Shown here: piece by piece, positions 53,733 to 64,000 of the stretch
How the letters are laid out: each line of letters opens with the position of its first letter
How positions within the stretch are numbered: position 1 is the stretch's first letter
Assembly: GCA_023213395.1 (NCBI GenBank)
Contig: CM041465.1
Span: 46,879,741 to 46,943,740 of the forward strand
Reading direction: 5' to 3'
DNA length: 64,000 nucleotides
From: Cycas panzhihuaensis
Lineage: Eukaryota; Cycadophyta
Made by a program: the position numbers and the translations under genes
Notes under the pieces: model-generated
Told to the model about the DNA's origin: nothing
Databases searched by the model: none
What the model saw: the letters and a program-made list of their open reading frames with translations, nothing else

Positions 53733-55838
53733 ATTATGCCTATTTTTCATTTTATGCCTATTATTTGATTTTTTTTGTTATTTTATTTTTCTTTTTTTTT
53801 ACCATTCAAATTATTTTGGTCAATTGATTATGTATTCAAAACCAAAAGAAACCAAGTCTTTTTTTTAAGAATTTGCCATTAAGGCCAAAAACCCTCATTC
53901 AACAATTATTATTATTATTATTTTCTTACAACAAACTGTCATTTTTACAAAGGAGCCTTTTATTTAAACTGCCATAAAGACAAACTTTTTTACATACCAG
54001 TCCATAGATTTTTCATAAACAAAAACCTGCCATTAAGGTAGAATTGTACAAAACAAAAACCTGTCATTAAGGCATAATTGTATATAAAAAAAAACCCTTG
54101 CCATTAAGGCAGAACCGTACAAAAAGGAACCATCACTGAAAGCCTTCTTTCTTCATATTCTATTTTCCTGTGATAGTAGAGGTGTATTAAGTCCATGTAC
54201 AATAGGGTCTATAACCATGCAGCAGCCCCATGTGTAGCAGCACTGCCATATTCAGCATTTTCTTTTTGGCAAGTTGTCATTCCTATCAGAACACCAAAGA
54301 ACAACTGGCAAATTTAACACATTCTACAAAATAAAATAAAATAAAAGGGAACAAAAATAACACAGGGCCGTTGGTTTGCCACGAACCCTAGATACAAGAA
54401 TTCAAAGCAAGGCGGAGAAACCCTAGCTCCCAAGGCTCTTATAAAATCTAGACAGTGGAGCCTGCACAAGCCGCCAAAGCTTGAAAACCCAAATAGTGGA
54501 GCCTGCACAGAGAGGTCAAGCCGCCAAAGCTTGTAAAACCTAGACAGTGGAGCCTGCATAGAGAGGTCAAGTTGCTAAAGCTTGTAAAACCCAGACAGTG
54601 GAGCCTGCACAGAGAGGTCAAGCTACCAATGCTTGTAAAACCCAGATAGTGAAGCACCTTGCAGTGAGCGATTTAAGCTTACAAATCACCAAGAAGCCCA
54701 GACAGCAAAGTGAAGCCATGCCATCATCAAATCGCCAAAGCTTACGAAGCCCAGACAGCAAAGTGAAGCCGCACCATCATTGAACTGCCATCGTCGAACC
54801 TATACAGCAAGAAGAAACGCTGCCTCAAATACGATATGGAGAAACAGGTAGGGTTTCTAACCTAACCCCCCCTCTTGGATTTTAATTTTTATGTCTTTTA
54901 ATTTACTTTGTTAAAAAATAAAAACCTGTCGGGTCCGCTAACCTTTGTTTGTTAGTTTTTTTTATTTTTTAATTTTATAATATGCCCCCCCCCCACCCCC
55001 TCTTTTTTTTATCTTCAATAAGTCTAATACCCTTTTAACTTTATAAAATACTTTTCATTTTTTTGATTCAAATGAATCAATATTGAAAAATTAATACTTT
55101 GATGAAATCAAAGTTTTCCCCTGTCAAAGTTAATACTTTGATTTCTTTTACATTAATACTTTAAATCCCTCACCTCATGTTGTATCTTACATTTCGATTA
55201 AAACCCCTCTAAAGTATACTTTGTTTTTTAAGGAAGTTCCTTCCCCTCCTTCACATTATATTTTATTTTTTAACCATCCCTTCCCTTAGATTTTTTTAAA
55301 CCTTAAAACTTTTCTTATAATACTTTGATAAATTAACTCAATACACCCTTTATTTTTAATATACAAACATTGTTTACGAAATCCTATGCTCTTAAGTCTG
55401 CCTTCTATAAGATATATATAAATCTTTTTTTTTACCATTCTTCAAAACATGTTAATGAGTAAACTTAACTTTTTTCTTCTAAGTAAATCTAATTAATCCC
55501 TCACCATTATATCTTTTATTCTTTCTTTTAACACCTACTCTATAAGATTTAAACTAATTTTAAAAAATATATATATATTATATATATAATTTTGTTTATA
55601 AAAAGGAGAAACAGTTTTTTTTTTTTCTTTTCTAAAGGAATTTTTTTTCTAAGAGGAATTATTTTCCAAAAGAAAACTTTCTTTTTCAAATATAACTCTT
55701 TAATTATTGTCTGTTTCTATATAAAAACCTATGATTTTTTTTAATGAAGATGCCCTTATAAAGATTAGTGTTTTTTGAGTAGTTATTAAGTCACCTTCAT
55801 AATTTTTTAATCCTTAAATACATCTCAACATTCCCAAT
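53733..55838 (+). other. Copia I leader
   Basis: 2.1 kb of T-rich untranslated DNA, with a tandem repeat array (54407-54810), a C-rich run (about 54986-55001) and an AT-alternating tract (about 55567-55592). No conserved frame. The gag ATG follows at 55839. Confidence 0.8.
54407..54810 (+). repeat. 51 bp tandem repeat array in the copia I leader
   Basis: Units start at 54456 (41 bp, lacking 10), 54497, 54548 and 54599 (51 bp each), then divergent units at 54650 (60 bp), 54710 (53 bp) and 54763. The core is TGGAGCCTGCACAGAGAGG, then a CAAAGCTTGTAAAACC-like end and CAGACAG. 51 is a multiple of three, so frames stay open: the minus strand 54448-54657 encodes a 17-residue repeat containing SLCRLHCLGFTSF. 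Confidence 0.88.
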
Positions 55839-56840
55839 ATGGCATTAATGCCAGGGGCAGTCACCTGTGTTCCAATTCCAGTGTTAACTGACTCAAACTA
55901 TGCTAACTCGAGGAATCACATATCCCATCAGCTTAAACAGCAAAAAGTATGGCGATATGTAATAGGTGAATTTCAAAAACTAAAAGTTGATGCTACTGAG
56001 AATCTTATGGTATATCTGATGAACTCAAATGCTGCATTAGGCACCATATTAAATTCTCTTTCACTAGAAATCAGTCGGCAGTTTTCTGAAAAAGATGACT
56101 TAGCCACTGTCTGGAAAACCTTGGAAGAAAAATACGACAAGGTTAATACACATCAAGTAGCAATCCTAGAAGAGCAACTATATAATCTTACCTTTGATGA
56201 CTTTACAAATATTGAGGATTTCTTAATAAAAATTTAATCAATCAATAAAGATTTAGACAATTGTATTAAATCAAAAACCAATGATGGTGATATAGAAAAA
56301 ATAACTACACATGTCAAAGATGACGACACTCTCATACGTCTTGTAGTCAATAAATTACCAAAACACTTCAATCTTTACCAAGATGCCAGACAACAAGCTG
56401 GCAATCCACCCATCACATTCAATCAGCTGACAAATCAGCTAATTGAATATCAAACAATGTTAATCAGAACCGGTGCAATAAAAGATCAATCATAGGCTTT
56501 ATTTTCTAAAACTAAGCCATAATTTAAACATAAACAATAACATAATAACTTTCATAATAATAATCAAAAGTACCAGAAACCTCATCGAGGTTCATCTTCT
56601 AATACTCACAATAATATTAAATATTTTGGTCCAACTAAAAACCAGAATGCTTCAAATCAATACATTTCTAACAGAAACAATGCATCTTCTTCTCAGAACT
56701 CTAGTTGTACCTACTGTCATAAGAGAGGCCATACTATTAATATCTGTAGAAGTAGAATAGCCTCGAAAGCATGGAAAGCTTCCAAGGGACTACAAAATAA
56801 ACAGCAATCCTATCCTCAACCTCATTTCTAATCAAACTCT
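55839..56840 (+). pseudogene. Copia I gag
   Basis: ATG 55839 in ATATGG (MALMPGAVTCVPIPVLTDSN). The UBN2-type core is NYANSRNHISHQLKQQKVW, SNAALGTILNSLSLEIS, ATVWKTLEEKYDKVN, AILEEQLYNLTFDDF, first stop at 56236 (TAA for CAA), then LVVNKLPKHF, FNQLTNQLIEYQ. The zinc knuckle at 56706-56747 is intact (CTYCHKRGHTINIC). An Asn/Gln-rich tail with several TAA/TAG in place of CAA/CAG. Confidence 0.92.
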
Positions 56841-57000
56841 CAATAACGATCTCAAAATCATCAATTTCATAACTGTTCTTTGGCAGCAATAACTTCTGCA
56901 TTTATTACTCCTTCCAATCAATCACAACAATGGATCATTAACTCTGGTGCATCCCATCATATGACTAGACACCAGAAAAACTTATCCACCTATTAATCCA
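56841..57000 (+). pseudogene. Copia I protease start
   Basis: WIINSGASHHMT: the catalytic DSG reads NSG because GAC or GAT became AAC at 56940-56942. TRHQKNLSTY, stop, SKMNSEEEISFGSGNQL continues into the protease body. With this Asp gone the protease should be inactive. Confidence 0.88.
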
Positions 57001-57002
57001 AA

Positions 57003-58330
57003 ATGAACTCTGAAGAAGAAATTTCGTTCGGTAGTGGTAATCAACTCAAAGTTAAAGGATCTAGTGATGTTATCATGAAGGATGGTTTAATCAAGGACGC
57101 TTTTTATGTACCTAGTTTGTTACCAAACTTTCTCTCAGTATATCAAATTTGCCAAAAAGACCTTGTAGTCGAATTCTGGAAAAATAAATTTGTCATTAAA
57201 GATCCATTACACAAGTTCAAATGTATTGCTTCAGGACCTGTTGATCATAATACAAGTCTCTATAGCATGACTAGTTTTCAAAATAATAAATTAAAATCAT
57301 TTAGTGCCTTCGTTGCAAAATCTGAAACCGTCAGCAAACTTTGGCATGTAAGATTTGGCCATACTAGTTATGGCAGATTACAATATTTAATTAAGCATGA
57401 AATGGTTCATGGTTTACCACCATTAAACACTATTTATGGTGTTTGTGAAGCCTGTGTAATAGGCAAACAACACATGGATCCATTTCCACATAAAACTTAA
57501 TTTCGAGCTACTGTTCCACTAAAACTTGTCCACTCTGATATATGTAGACCTTTTCATATTCCATCATATTCAGGATCTCGTTATTTTATTATATTCATTG
57601 ACGATTATTCAAGAAAATATTGGGTTTATATGCTCAAAACACGTAGTCAAGTGTTTGACATTTTCATTGAATATAAAATTTTAGTGGAAAATCAATCCAA
57701 TTCAAAAATCAAAATATTCCGATCTGATAATACTAAGGAATATTTAAGTAAAAATTTCATCTCCCTCTATAAAATAAATGGAATTAAATTCCAACATTCA
57801 GTTGTGTATACACCTCAACAAAACGGTGTTGCAGAATGCAAAAATCGTACTCTTGTTGAAATGACTTGTTGCATGTTACATGCAAAGAATCTAGATTTAA
57901 AATTATGAGCAGAAGCAATTAACTCATCTAATTACTTATTAAACTGTTTACCTAGTAAAAGTCTACAAAATGTCACTCTAGAATAAAAATAGTCTAGAAA
58001 GAAACCATTTGTTCAACACTTACGAATATTCGGTCATATCGCCTGGGGACATATTCCTCATGAAAAACGTAAAAAGCTAGATAAAAAAAGTCAAAAATAT
58101 ATCTTTGTTGGCTACAGTGAAGAAAGTAAAGCATATAGACTTTTAGATCTAGTCACGCATAATATTTCTATTTTGCATGATGTCATATTTGATGAAGAAG
58201 GATCTACTTCAACATCTACTTATGTAGAAATCCCTGTTGAAGACTTATTAACCAACACTAGTCCGGTTGATGATTCTGAAAAACAAGTTGATTCAGACAT
58301 CATAGATTCTTTATCAACTCAAGTCTAAAA
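57003..58330 (+). pseudogene. Copia I protease body, integrase
   Basis: 57003-57500 is open: FGSGNQLKVKGSSDV, DAFYVPSLLPNFLSV, then the integrase zinc domain LWHVRFGHTSYGRLQYL and CEACVIGKQ. The catalytic triad is intact with D(35)E spacing: D 57537-57539 (HSDIC), D 57726-57728 (RSDNT), E 57834-57836 (GVAECKNRT). C-terminal blocks: LRIFGHIAWGHIPHEKRKK, YIFVGYSEESKAYRLLD, HDVIFDEEGS. Stops at about 57499, 57906, 57984 and 57990. Confidence 0.93.
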
Positions 58331-58489
58331 CTGGACCTTATTAGAACCAGCTGATATAGATTCTTCTCTTCAACCTAGCATATCGAATCAACCAACAACC
58401 TCAGATTCAGTTACTCATAAGCAACCAACTTAGGCAACCAAAACGCTTCGATCTTTGGATCTAATGTAGGTAATCCCTCGATACTAGGC
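58331..58489 (+). pseudogene. Copia I integrase-RT linker
   Basis: Ser/Thr/Gln-rich linker with TAA and TAG stops replacing CAA and CAG. It joins the integrase tail to the RT frame. Confidence 0.6.
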
Positions 58490-59536
58490 GTGCGTGCACA
58501 AAAACTTCATGCAAATTTTACTTTAGTAGCAAAAATAATGGAAAACAATGATCCCAAAACTTTTAAACAATCTAGCAATAATTCTATCTGGCAAGATGCT
58601 ATGCAGACTGAATTTGCTGCCCTAATTAAAAACTCTACCTGGGATCTTGTTCCTCTTCCACCCAGAAAAAATGTACTTAACTGTAAATGGGTTTATAGAA
58701 CTAAATATAATTCAATAGGCGCTGTGGAAAAATATAAAGCTCGTCTTGTTGCCAAAGGATTTTCCCAAATAGATGGCATTGACTATAATGAAACTTTTGC
58801 ACCTGTTGTAAAAATGAACACAATTAAGACCATCATTGCTCTTGCAGCCAAATTTGGTTGGGAAATCTACCAAATGGATGTCAAGAGTGTCTTCTTGAAT
58901 GGTGATCTCAAAGAAGAGATCTACATGTCACAACCACCTGGATTCATTGAAAATCTTAATTTAGTCTGTAAATTTAAAAAAACCATTTATGGTTTAAAAC
59001 AAGCTCCTCGAGCTTGGTATACTAAAGTTAATGATTACTTAATATACATTGGATACACTAGATGTATTAGTGATCCAAATCTCTACTTTAAACGTGAAGA
59101 TGAAAATCTAACCATTCTAATTCTTTATATTGATGACATTATTATCACTGGATCATCAACTCACAATATTCATCATCTCAAATCAACCTTAATGAACAAA
59201 TTTGAAATGACAGATTTAGGACTATTACATTATTTTCTAGGTTTACAAATTTATCAAAATCAATCAAATATATCACTATCTCAACCTAAGTACATTCTTG
59301 ATTTACTCCAAAGGTTTAACATGGAAAATACTGAACCTGTAACCAATCCCTTACAATCAGGAGTTAAACTAACTACTGATTATTTAACTCCATTATGTGA
59401 TCCAACTCTTTATAGACAACTTATTGGTAGTCTAATTTATCTTACACACACCCGCCCTGAAATTTCTTATGCCATTGCATTATGTTCCAGATACATGCAA
59501 CAACCACATGAATCTCACTGGAAAGCAGCTAAATGA
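58490..59536 (+). pseudogene. Copia I reverse transcriptase
   Basis: 348 codons open. Blocks: SIWQDAMQTEFAALIKNST, PRKNVLNCKWVYRTKY, KARLVAKGFSQIDGIDYNE, MDVKSVFLNGDLKEEIYMS, TIYGLKQAPRAWY, the active site YIDD at 59126-59137, LLHYFLGLQI, then the linker TEPVTNPLQSGVKL and LYRQLIGSLIYLTHTRPEI, ending at a TGA (AAKWI to AAK-stop) that replaces a Trp or Arg codon. All RT motifs are intact, so this is the best enzyme remnant in the window. Confidence 0.95.
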
Positions 59537-60094
59537 ATCTTACGTTATCTAAAGAATATCGTGTTTCATGGTTTAATTTATAACTTTTGTAATAAACCAT
59601 TAACATTAATTGGTTATACTGACTCTGATTGGGCAGGTGATTCAAATGATCGTAAATCTACTTCCGGTTATATATTTTTTATTGACTCCTCACCTATTAC
59701 TTGGTCAAGCAAAAAAATTCAGGCACTGGCATTATCAACAATTGAAGCTAAATATCAAGCATTAGTCGAAGTTGGTAAAGAAGCACTTTGGCTAAAATCG
59801 TTACTCAATGAAATTGGTCTGACTTTAAACTCTTCAATTGAAATTAAAGTTGATAATCAAGGTGTAATTGCTATTATTTCTAATCCTGTTTCACATTCTA
59901 GAACTAAACATATTGAATTACATCAACATTTTATACGTAATTTAGTTTCTGATAATATTATTTGTTTGTCTTATTGTCCAACAGATTTACAGATTACCGA
60001 TATACTTACAAAGTCTCTAACTGAAGTGAAGTATTTACATCTTAGAGATTTATTAGAGATAAGAGAAGTCTCCATCAAAGGGGGATCATCATGA
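59537..60094 (+). pseudogene. Copia I RNase H
   Basis: 177 codons open from 59561. GYTDSDWAGDSNDRKSTSG has the first Asp box DSDWAG, LALSTIEAKYQALVEVGKE the catalytic Glu, IKVDNQGVIAIISNP the third Asp, then RTKHIELHQHFIRNLV and LQITDILTKSLTEVKYLHL. All catalytic acids are present. It ends VSIKGGSS with a natural stop 36 bases before the polypurine tract. Confidence 0.95.
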
Positions 60095-60130
60095 TGAAGA
60101 TCTTCTTTTCTCTCCAGTACAAAAGTTTAC

Positions 60131-60142
60131 ATTAAAGGGGGA
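60131..60142 (+). other. Copia I polypurine tract
   Basis: ATTAAAGGGGGA just before TGTTAGAG. A second purine run, CATCAAAGGGGGATCATC, lies 50 bases upstream inside the end of the RNase H frame. Confidence 0.92.
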
Positions 60143-60595
60143 TGTTAGAGTGTATAATGTAAACTTATGTAATTATTTATGTCACATGTCTAAATTAAAA
60201 ATTAAGTCATTGTAATATTTTTATCTTAGGTATATTTAATTAAACTTGTGGAAGGTCGTTGAATTTGTGAAACCGCATTTCAATGAACCTCCTTGGTACT
60301 TAACCTCCTAAATTCCTGGAACAGGTCAGCCAAGAATCTAGGAGGGATGTCCTAATGCCTGAAGGCTGGTCTATTTTTACAGGTAGTTTCTATGCATAGT
60401 TTTAAGTTCTATATTTTAATTAATAAAATTATATAGCTTAGGAGGTGGTTTTTTATTCCCCAGAAGGGGTTTTTCCACCTGTCAATCTGTGTGTATGTGC
60501 AGTGTCATTTATGTCTATAATTGCTTTACTGTGATCCTGTCATTACTTTATTGTAATCCTGTTAATGACGCTATTCATATGCCTATTCTCCTACA
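60143..60595 (+). repeat. Copia I 3' LTR (453 bp)
   Basis: Edges TGTTAGAG and CTCCTACA as in the 5' copy. Hairpin at 60443-60480. Confidence 0.97.
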
Positions 60596-60600
60596 AAGCT
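60596..60600. other. Target site duplication of copia I, right copy
   Basis: AAGCT, identical to 53261-53265. Confidence 0.95.
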
Positions 60601-61044
60601 CAATGGAAAGTGATTCATGCATCCTTGCTCTATGGGCACTTCTAGTTCCAGTTTTACCAACCTCATCTGGTCGCATGTCCTTATGTAGCCAGTAGGCTTC
60701 ACAAAAACCTCGAGTTAGGAATGAAGTTTTCATTTCCATAACCTCTTGGTCTTTGTTTTGATCCTGAAAAGGATCATATAAAATGTTTAGCATGGAAGAA
60801 GTTGACGATGCTGAAGAAGATGGGCCAGCCACAGATGTTGGAGAAGATGATCCTTTTGTTATGCTTTACCTTTGTCAACTTGGCTATTTACAAATGATAG
60901 TGTTGGATGTGTACACACTGGCTAGGAGACACAGCTTGTATCTTCTAGGGCTCTATTGTCAGATTCTAAGATTTTGAGCAACTGTTGAGTATCTCCCCCT
61001 CTAAATTTTAGAATCTGGACATCAAATTTAGTAGCATTATTAAA
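60596..61044 (-). pseudogene. Copia H integrase-RT linker and RT lead-in
   Basis: MKTSFLTRGFCEAYWLHKD, DEVGKTGTRSAHRARMHES, then the Ser/Ala/Pro-rich stretch around 60780-60850. Matches copia A 580-850 on the other strand. The polyprotein passes through copia I here. Confidence 0.85.
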
Positions 61045-61960
61045 TCAGTATGAAGTCATCTTAGAGTCAAGTTTAAGTAATTGATCTTCAGTCTCTACAA
61101 AGATAACATCTCTAGTGATGATGATTTTACGCTGTGAAGGTATGAAAACCTTGTAACCCTTTTTTTCCATAGGGTATCCGATAAAGATGCCTTTGATGGC
61201 TCTATCTTGGAGCTTGTTTCTATGTTCCTTTAGAATGTGAACATAATAAGTAGAGCCAAAAATTTTAAAGTGGGAGATAGAGGGGGTTTGTCCATACCAT
61301 ATTTTATATAGAGAGGGGCCAAGCTTAGAGAGACTAATAGCGTTAATGCAATACATAACAATCTAGATAGCCTCAACCTAAAGATGAATAGGGACATTCT
61401 TATATACCAGCATAGCACGAGCCATGTTCATGATGGTCCTGTTCATATACTTAGTAACTCCATTTTATTGGGGTGTACCTACAATAGTGGTCTGATGTTT
61501 GATTCCATGTTGACGTAGGTATGATTCAAACTCATTGGATATGTACTCGCCACCATTATCAATCCTGAGAATTTTAATCTTGAATCCAGATTCATTTTCC
61601 ATGTGGGCCTTGAAAGCTTAAAACATAGAAAAATCATCATCTTTCTTTGCAAGAAAAGTTACCCATACTTTCTCAGTAAAATCATCAATAAAAGTAATAT
61701 AGTACCACTTATGTTTGAGATAAGGGATAAGCATAGGACCACATATATCTGAGTGTACAAGCTATAAAGGTTGACTAGATTTCCACTAACTATGAGGAAA
61801 GGGTTATCTTTGAGTTTTATCAATAATACATGGTTTGCATTTGAAGGGCTTAGAGGAGAGCCTAGGCAAACTAGGAAGAATGACATATAGTTCTCTTAAA
61901 TGATCAATTTTGATAAAGCCCATATGAGCATGTCATAGGGTCACTTGGGATAACTTTTGA
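61045..61960 (-). pseudogene. Copia H integrase
   Basis: Zinc domain around 61800-61940 with CKPCIIDKTQ. First Asp in HSDICG (about 61752), second in RIDNGGEYISNEFESYL (about 61550). The catalytic Glu is Lys (GVTKYMNRT at about 61447). C-terminal blocks are open 61045-61356: FKIFGSTYYVHI, HRNKLQDRAIKGIFIG, KKGYKVFIPSQRK, ITRDVIFVE. Confidence 0.9.
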
Positions 61961-62480
61961 GGAGTTAGGGTTATGGTAAAAGCGAGGTCATCATCAACAT
62001 AGTTAGCTTTAAAGGATGGTGAGCTAGTTAGGTGAAAAAGTTTACCATTAAGAATTTTGGTCGTAACCATAGCATTTGAAGGAGTTTGAATGATATAAAC
62101 AGTTTGATTATTTGTAGTTACACTTAGATCAAATCCATGAGAGACAAGGGTGGACAGGGAGAGTAGGTTCTACTTTAGAGTAAGAATATATAAACCATCA
62201 ACAAGGGTAAAATCTAGAAGGCTTGGGAGTTTTGGGCAAACAGTTCCAAGTCCTTTGATTGGATAAGATGATTTTTCAACCATGTGTACAACACCATGAA
62301 TTTCAGAGTCAAAATCCTGAAAGAACTAGCGATGACAAGTCATGTGTTGTGTTGCTCCAATATCCATGATCCATGATGAATTATTTGAGGTGGCACTATT
62401 TACAACTCCAAGTGGTGAAGGCAAAAGTAAATAAGCATAGCCATAATGAACCTCAATATACTTAGTGGATCTATTAATAA
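61961..62480 (-). pseudogene. Copia H protease
   Basis: WIMDIGATQHMT near 62340-62380 (DTG reads DIG by ACA/ATA transition), SEIHGVVHMVEKSS, PIKGLGTV, LSTLVSHGFDLSVTTNN. The same Thr to Ile change is seen in copia C. Confidence 0.85.
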
Positions 62481-63582
62481 CATTTGATGAAGTGGTCCCA
62501 ATTCTTTGAAGGTGTGCATCAGTAAATTACATTCCACCAAAAGCATCTTCAAAAGAAGTATTATCAACATTATGTACACCATGATGCCATTGATAACTTA
62601 GTAGTTTGTTGGTGGCAGTTTTGTAATTTTTGGCATAATGTCCTTTTCTATTACACCTTTGGCACACAATTATTTGATTTCCAATCCCATAAGAAGTATT
62701 GAGCTGGTTAGATTGTCTTTGATTACTGGATCTATATCCAGGTTGATTATTTTGGCCTTGCCCTTAAGACTATTTTGGTTAGAGTTGAGGAGCCTATTAA
62801 CCAAGAGGATATTGTCCTTATTGTCTACCTCTTCCTCTTCCATGGGAATTACCACCTCTATGAGAGTATTGACCTTGATTTTTGGTATAACAAAGATCTT
62901 CTTCCACTTCGAAAGCAACATTAATTAGATCTGATATAGTGGAAAAGTTAGTATCAAAAGTCTTATCAAATTTAATAAACTTATCAGTAAGAGCCTCAAA
63001 GTTTAGGGTCTTCAAAGTGCCACTAGATTGAAGACTTTCCAGTAGATTTTTGTAATCTGGCACATAGAGACATAACTGAATCAAGAAAGCCTATGTAATG
63101 TATTGAGTCTTAAAATCTTTATCAATGACTTGCTTGATTGGATGAAGGAGATTGATTGTCTCACTTATGTGTCCTTTCTGCATTTTTAATTTATTCATCT
63201 ACAACACTAAGTGAACAAATTCTAAGTCTGATTTAGTGTCAAAGTTCTTCTTAAGAACTTCAAGAACTTTCTATGTTGTATCATGTACAACTTCATCAAT
63301 GAGATTATGCAGGGAATAATCAGTGACAAGTAGTATCCCTACACAGATTTTATCATCATCAAGTTCCCATTGGCATTTAGCTGCAGCTTCAATGGGAGAA
63401 ATTGGAGCACTTCCTCCAGAAGCAACTTAGGTAGTTGTAGCTGCAAAAGATGGTGTAGGTTGCAAGTGATCTCTCTATAGATCTTCATACTTTGCAGCAT
63501 TTCTGACACCATTGAACCACATGTCCTAATTTTCTTTCCCTTTTAGAATGCAATTTATATTTTGCTTAAATTTTGAAGATAT
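62481..63582 (-). pseudogene. Copia H gag
   Basis: The start codon of copia B (ATG) is ATA here at 63580-63582 (ISSKFKQNINCILKGKEN). Core: QPTPSFAATTT, ELDDDKICVGILLVTDYSL, KKNFDTKSDLEFVHLVL, LCLYVPDYKNLLESLQSS, FEVEEDLCYTKNQGQYSHR, Gly/Arg-rich tail. Zinc knuckle near 62630-62680: CQRCNRKGHYAKNY, last Cys lost (TGT to TAT). Confidence 0.88.
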
Positions 63583-64000
63583 GGTGTCTTTTGAGAAGAG
63601 AAGAAATAAACAAGGGACTATAAAAGTGATGGCAATAAATGACCAATCACTATTTATAAATGGGAGATGCAATATAGTAGTGTAGCAGAAGGAAGAAGAA
63701 GTGAGAATGGTTACTCAAACATGAAGGGAGCAACTTAGAGAAAAGTCACCAACATTTGTGATAAATATTAACCTGATATAGAAGGAATATAAGAAGAACT
63801 ATAATAAAAATTGGCCATTAAGACTTATGGAAAATATTAACCTGACACAGTAGGAATATGAGAGGCATTATGATTATGATTACACTATGGATCACTTTTT
63901 ACAAATAAGTAAGTGATCAATATACAAGATTATAGGGTAATATAGAAGTTGACATCATTGGGCTTATACAACTTGAAACTCAAATGTAGGATGTGTAATC
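63583..64000 (-). other. Copia H leader, cut by the window edge
   Basis: Untranslated. The 5' LTR and the right edge are beyond 64000. Two near copies of a phrase around ATATTAACCTGA (63765-63776 and 63834-63845) suggest a short duplication. Confidence 0.6.

Larger units (their letters stand above)
53266..60595 (+). mobile_element. Copia I, complete young Ty1/copia element
   Basis: 7330 bp with two 453 bp LTRs, primer site, 2.1 kb leader, gag-pol in one order, and a polypurine tract. Perfect target duplication AAGCT inside copia H. I count 22 differences between the LTRs (4.9%), 21 of them transitions. RT, integrase and RNase H are long and mostly open. It is the deepest level of the nest, so the last insertion there, and the least damaged element overall. 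Confidence 0.97.
50966..64000 (-). mobile_element. Copia H, Ty1/copia element interrupted by copia I
   Basis: On the minus strand, from the leader (64000) through gag, protease, integrase and linker to 60596; then copia I intervenes; then RT, RNase H, 3' UTR, PPT and the 3' LTR. The 5' LTR lies right of the window. The left target copy would be AATAG (50961-50965). Same LTR subfamily as copia A (298 bp). Moderately decayed. Confidence 0.94.

Noticed and set aside
53612-53827. ORF beginning in the copia I 5' LTR, and its counterpart at 60489-60695
   Set aside because: Starts in LTR sequence and runs past its end into unrelated DNA on each side; not conserved beyond the LTR.
54448-54657. Repetitive 69-codon minus ORF as a true repeat protein
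   Set aside because: It exists because the 51 bp unit is a multiple of three; no start signal or support as a gene. Kept only as an observation on the array.
54407-54810. CRISPR array
   Set aside because: Units are contiguous with no spacers, inside a plant retrotransposon leader.
1-64000. Host genes between elements
   Set aside because: No conserved non-transposon protein block was found in any frame, including the 14843-20396 gap.

Overview
The window looks like nuclear DNA of a seed plant with a large, repeat-rich genome. It is AT-rich and I see no host gene, rRNA or tRNA gene. Nearly everything recognisable is LTR retrotransposon, in several Ty1/copia and Ty3/gypsy lineages, mostly with initiator-tRNA-type primer sites. 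Chromodomain gypsy elements, a Tat-like gypsy giant and G:C to A:T decay of old copies all fit a methylated plant genome. The species cannot be fixed from this sequence. No bacterial, phage or CRISPR feature was found.

Left block (1-14842). Copia element C (+) enters from outside the window. Its untranslated leader was hit twice: by copia A (+, same superfamily group, 3' part seen at 1-3160) and by chromovirus D (-, complete, 3235-8936, two 519 bp LTRs, TSD CATAC/CATCC). C resumes at 8937 and runs through gag, protease, integrase, reverse transcriptase (RT) and RNase H to an LTR at 14530-14842. That LTR is followed by another primer-binding site, not by a target duplication.

Middle (14843-20396). 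Mostly anonymous AT-rich DNA with a decayed gag fragment (about 15967-16240), a PPT plus LTR-like segment (17473-17771) and other old remnants.

Right block (20397-64000). Chromovirus E (-) is split twice. The first intruder is T (-, 20960-46873), a Tat-like gypsy element of about 18.5 kb net with 3.2-3.3 kb LTRs. It carries gag, protease, RT, RNase H and integrase, then a 5 kb 3' region with an antisense plant-mobile-domain-like ORF and a second, archaeal-type RNase H. T is itself split inside RT by copia B (-, complete, 31852-39284, TSD TATTT). The second intruder in E is copia F (-, 48004 onward). F is split by copia G (+), G by copia H (-), and H by copia I (+, complete, 53266-60595, TSD AAGCT). 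The order E > F > G > H > I is five levels deep and still open at the window's right edge.

How the parts work together: each complete element has the usual cis signals (LTR, PBS, PPT) around gag-pol. A, B, C and H are one copia family in two LTR subfamilies (298 bp and 311-313 bp). Hand-counted LTR divergence is about 4.5% for B, 4.9% for I, 6.7% for D and about 14% for the start of T, which agrees with the nesting order. All coding regions carry stops or frameshifts, so they are annotated as pseudogenes. Copia I is the least damaged.
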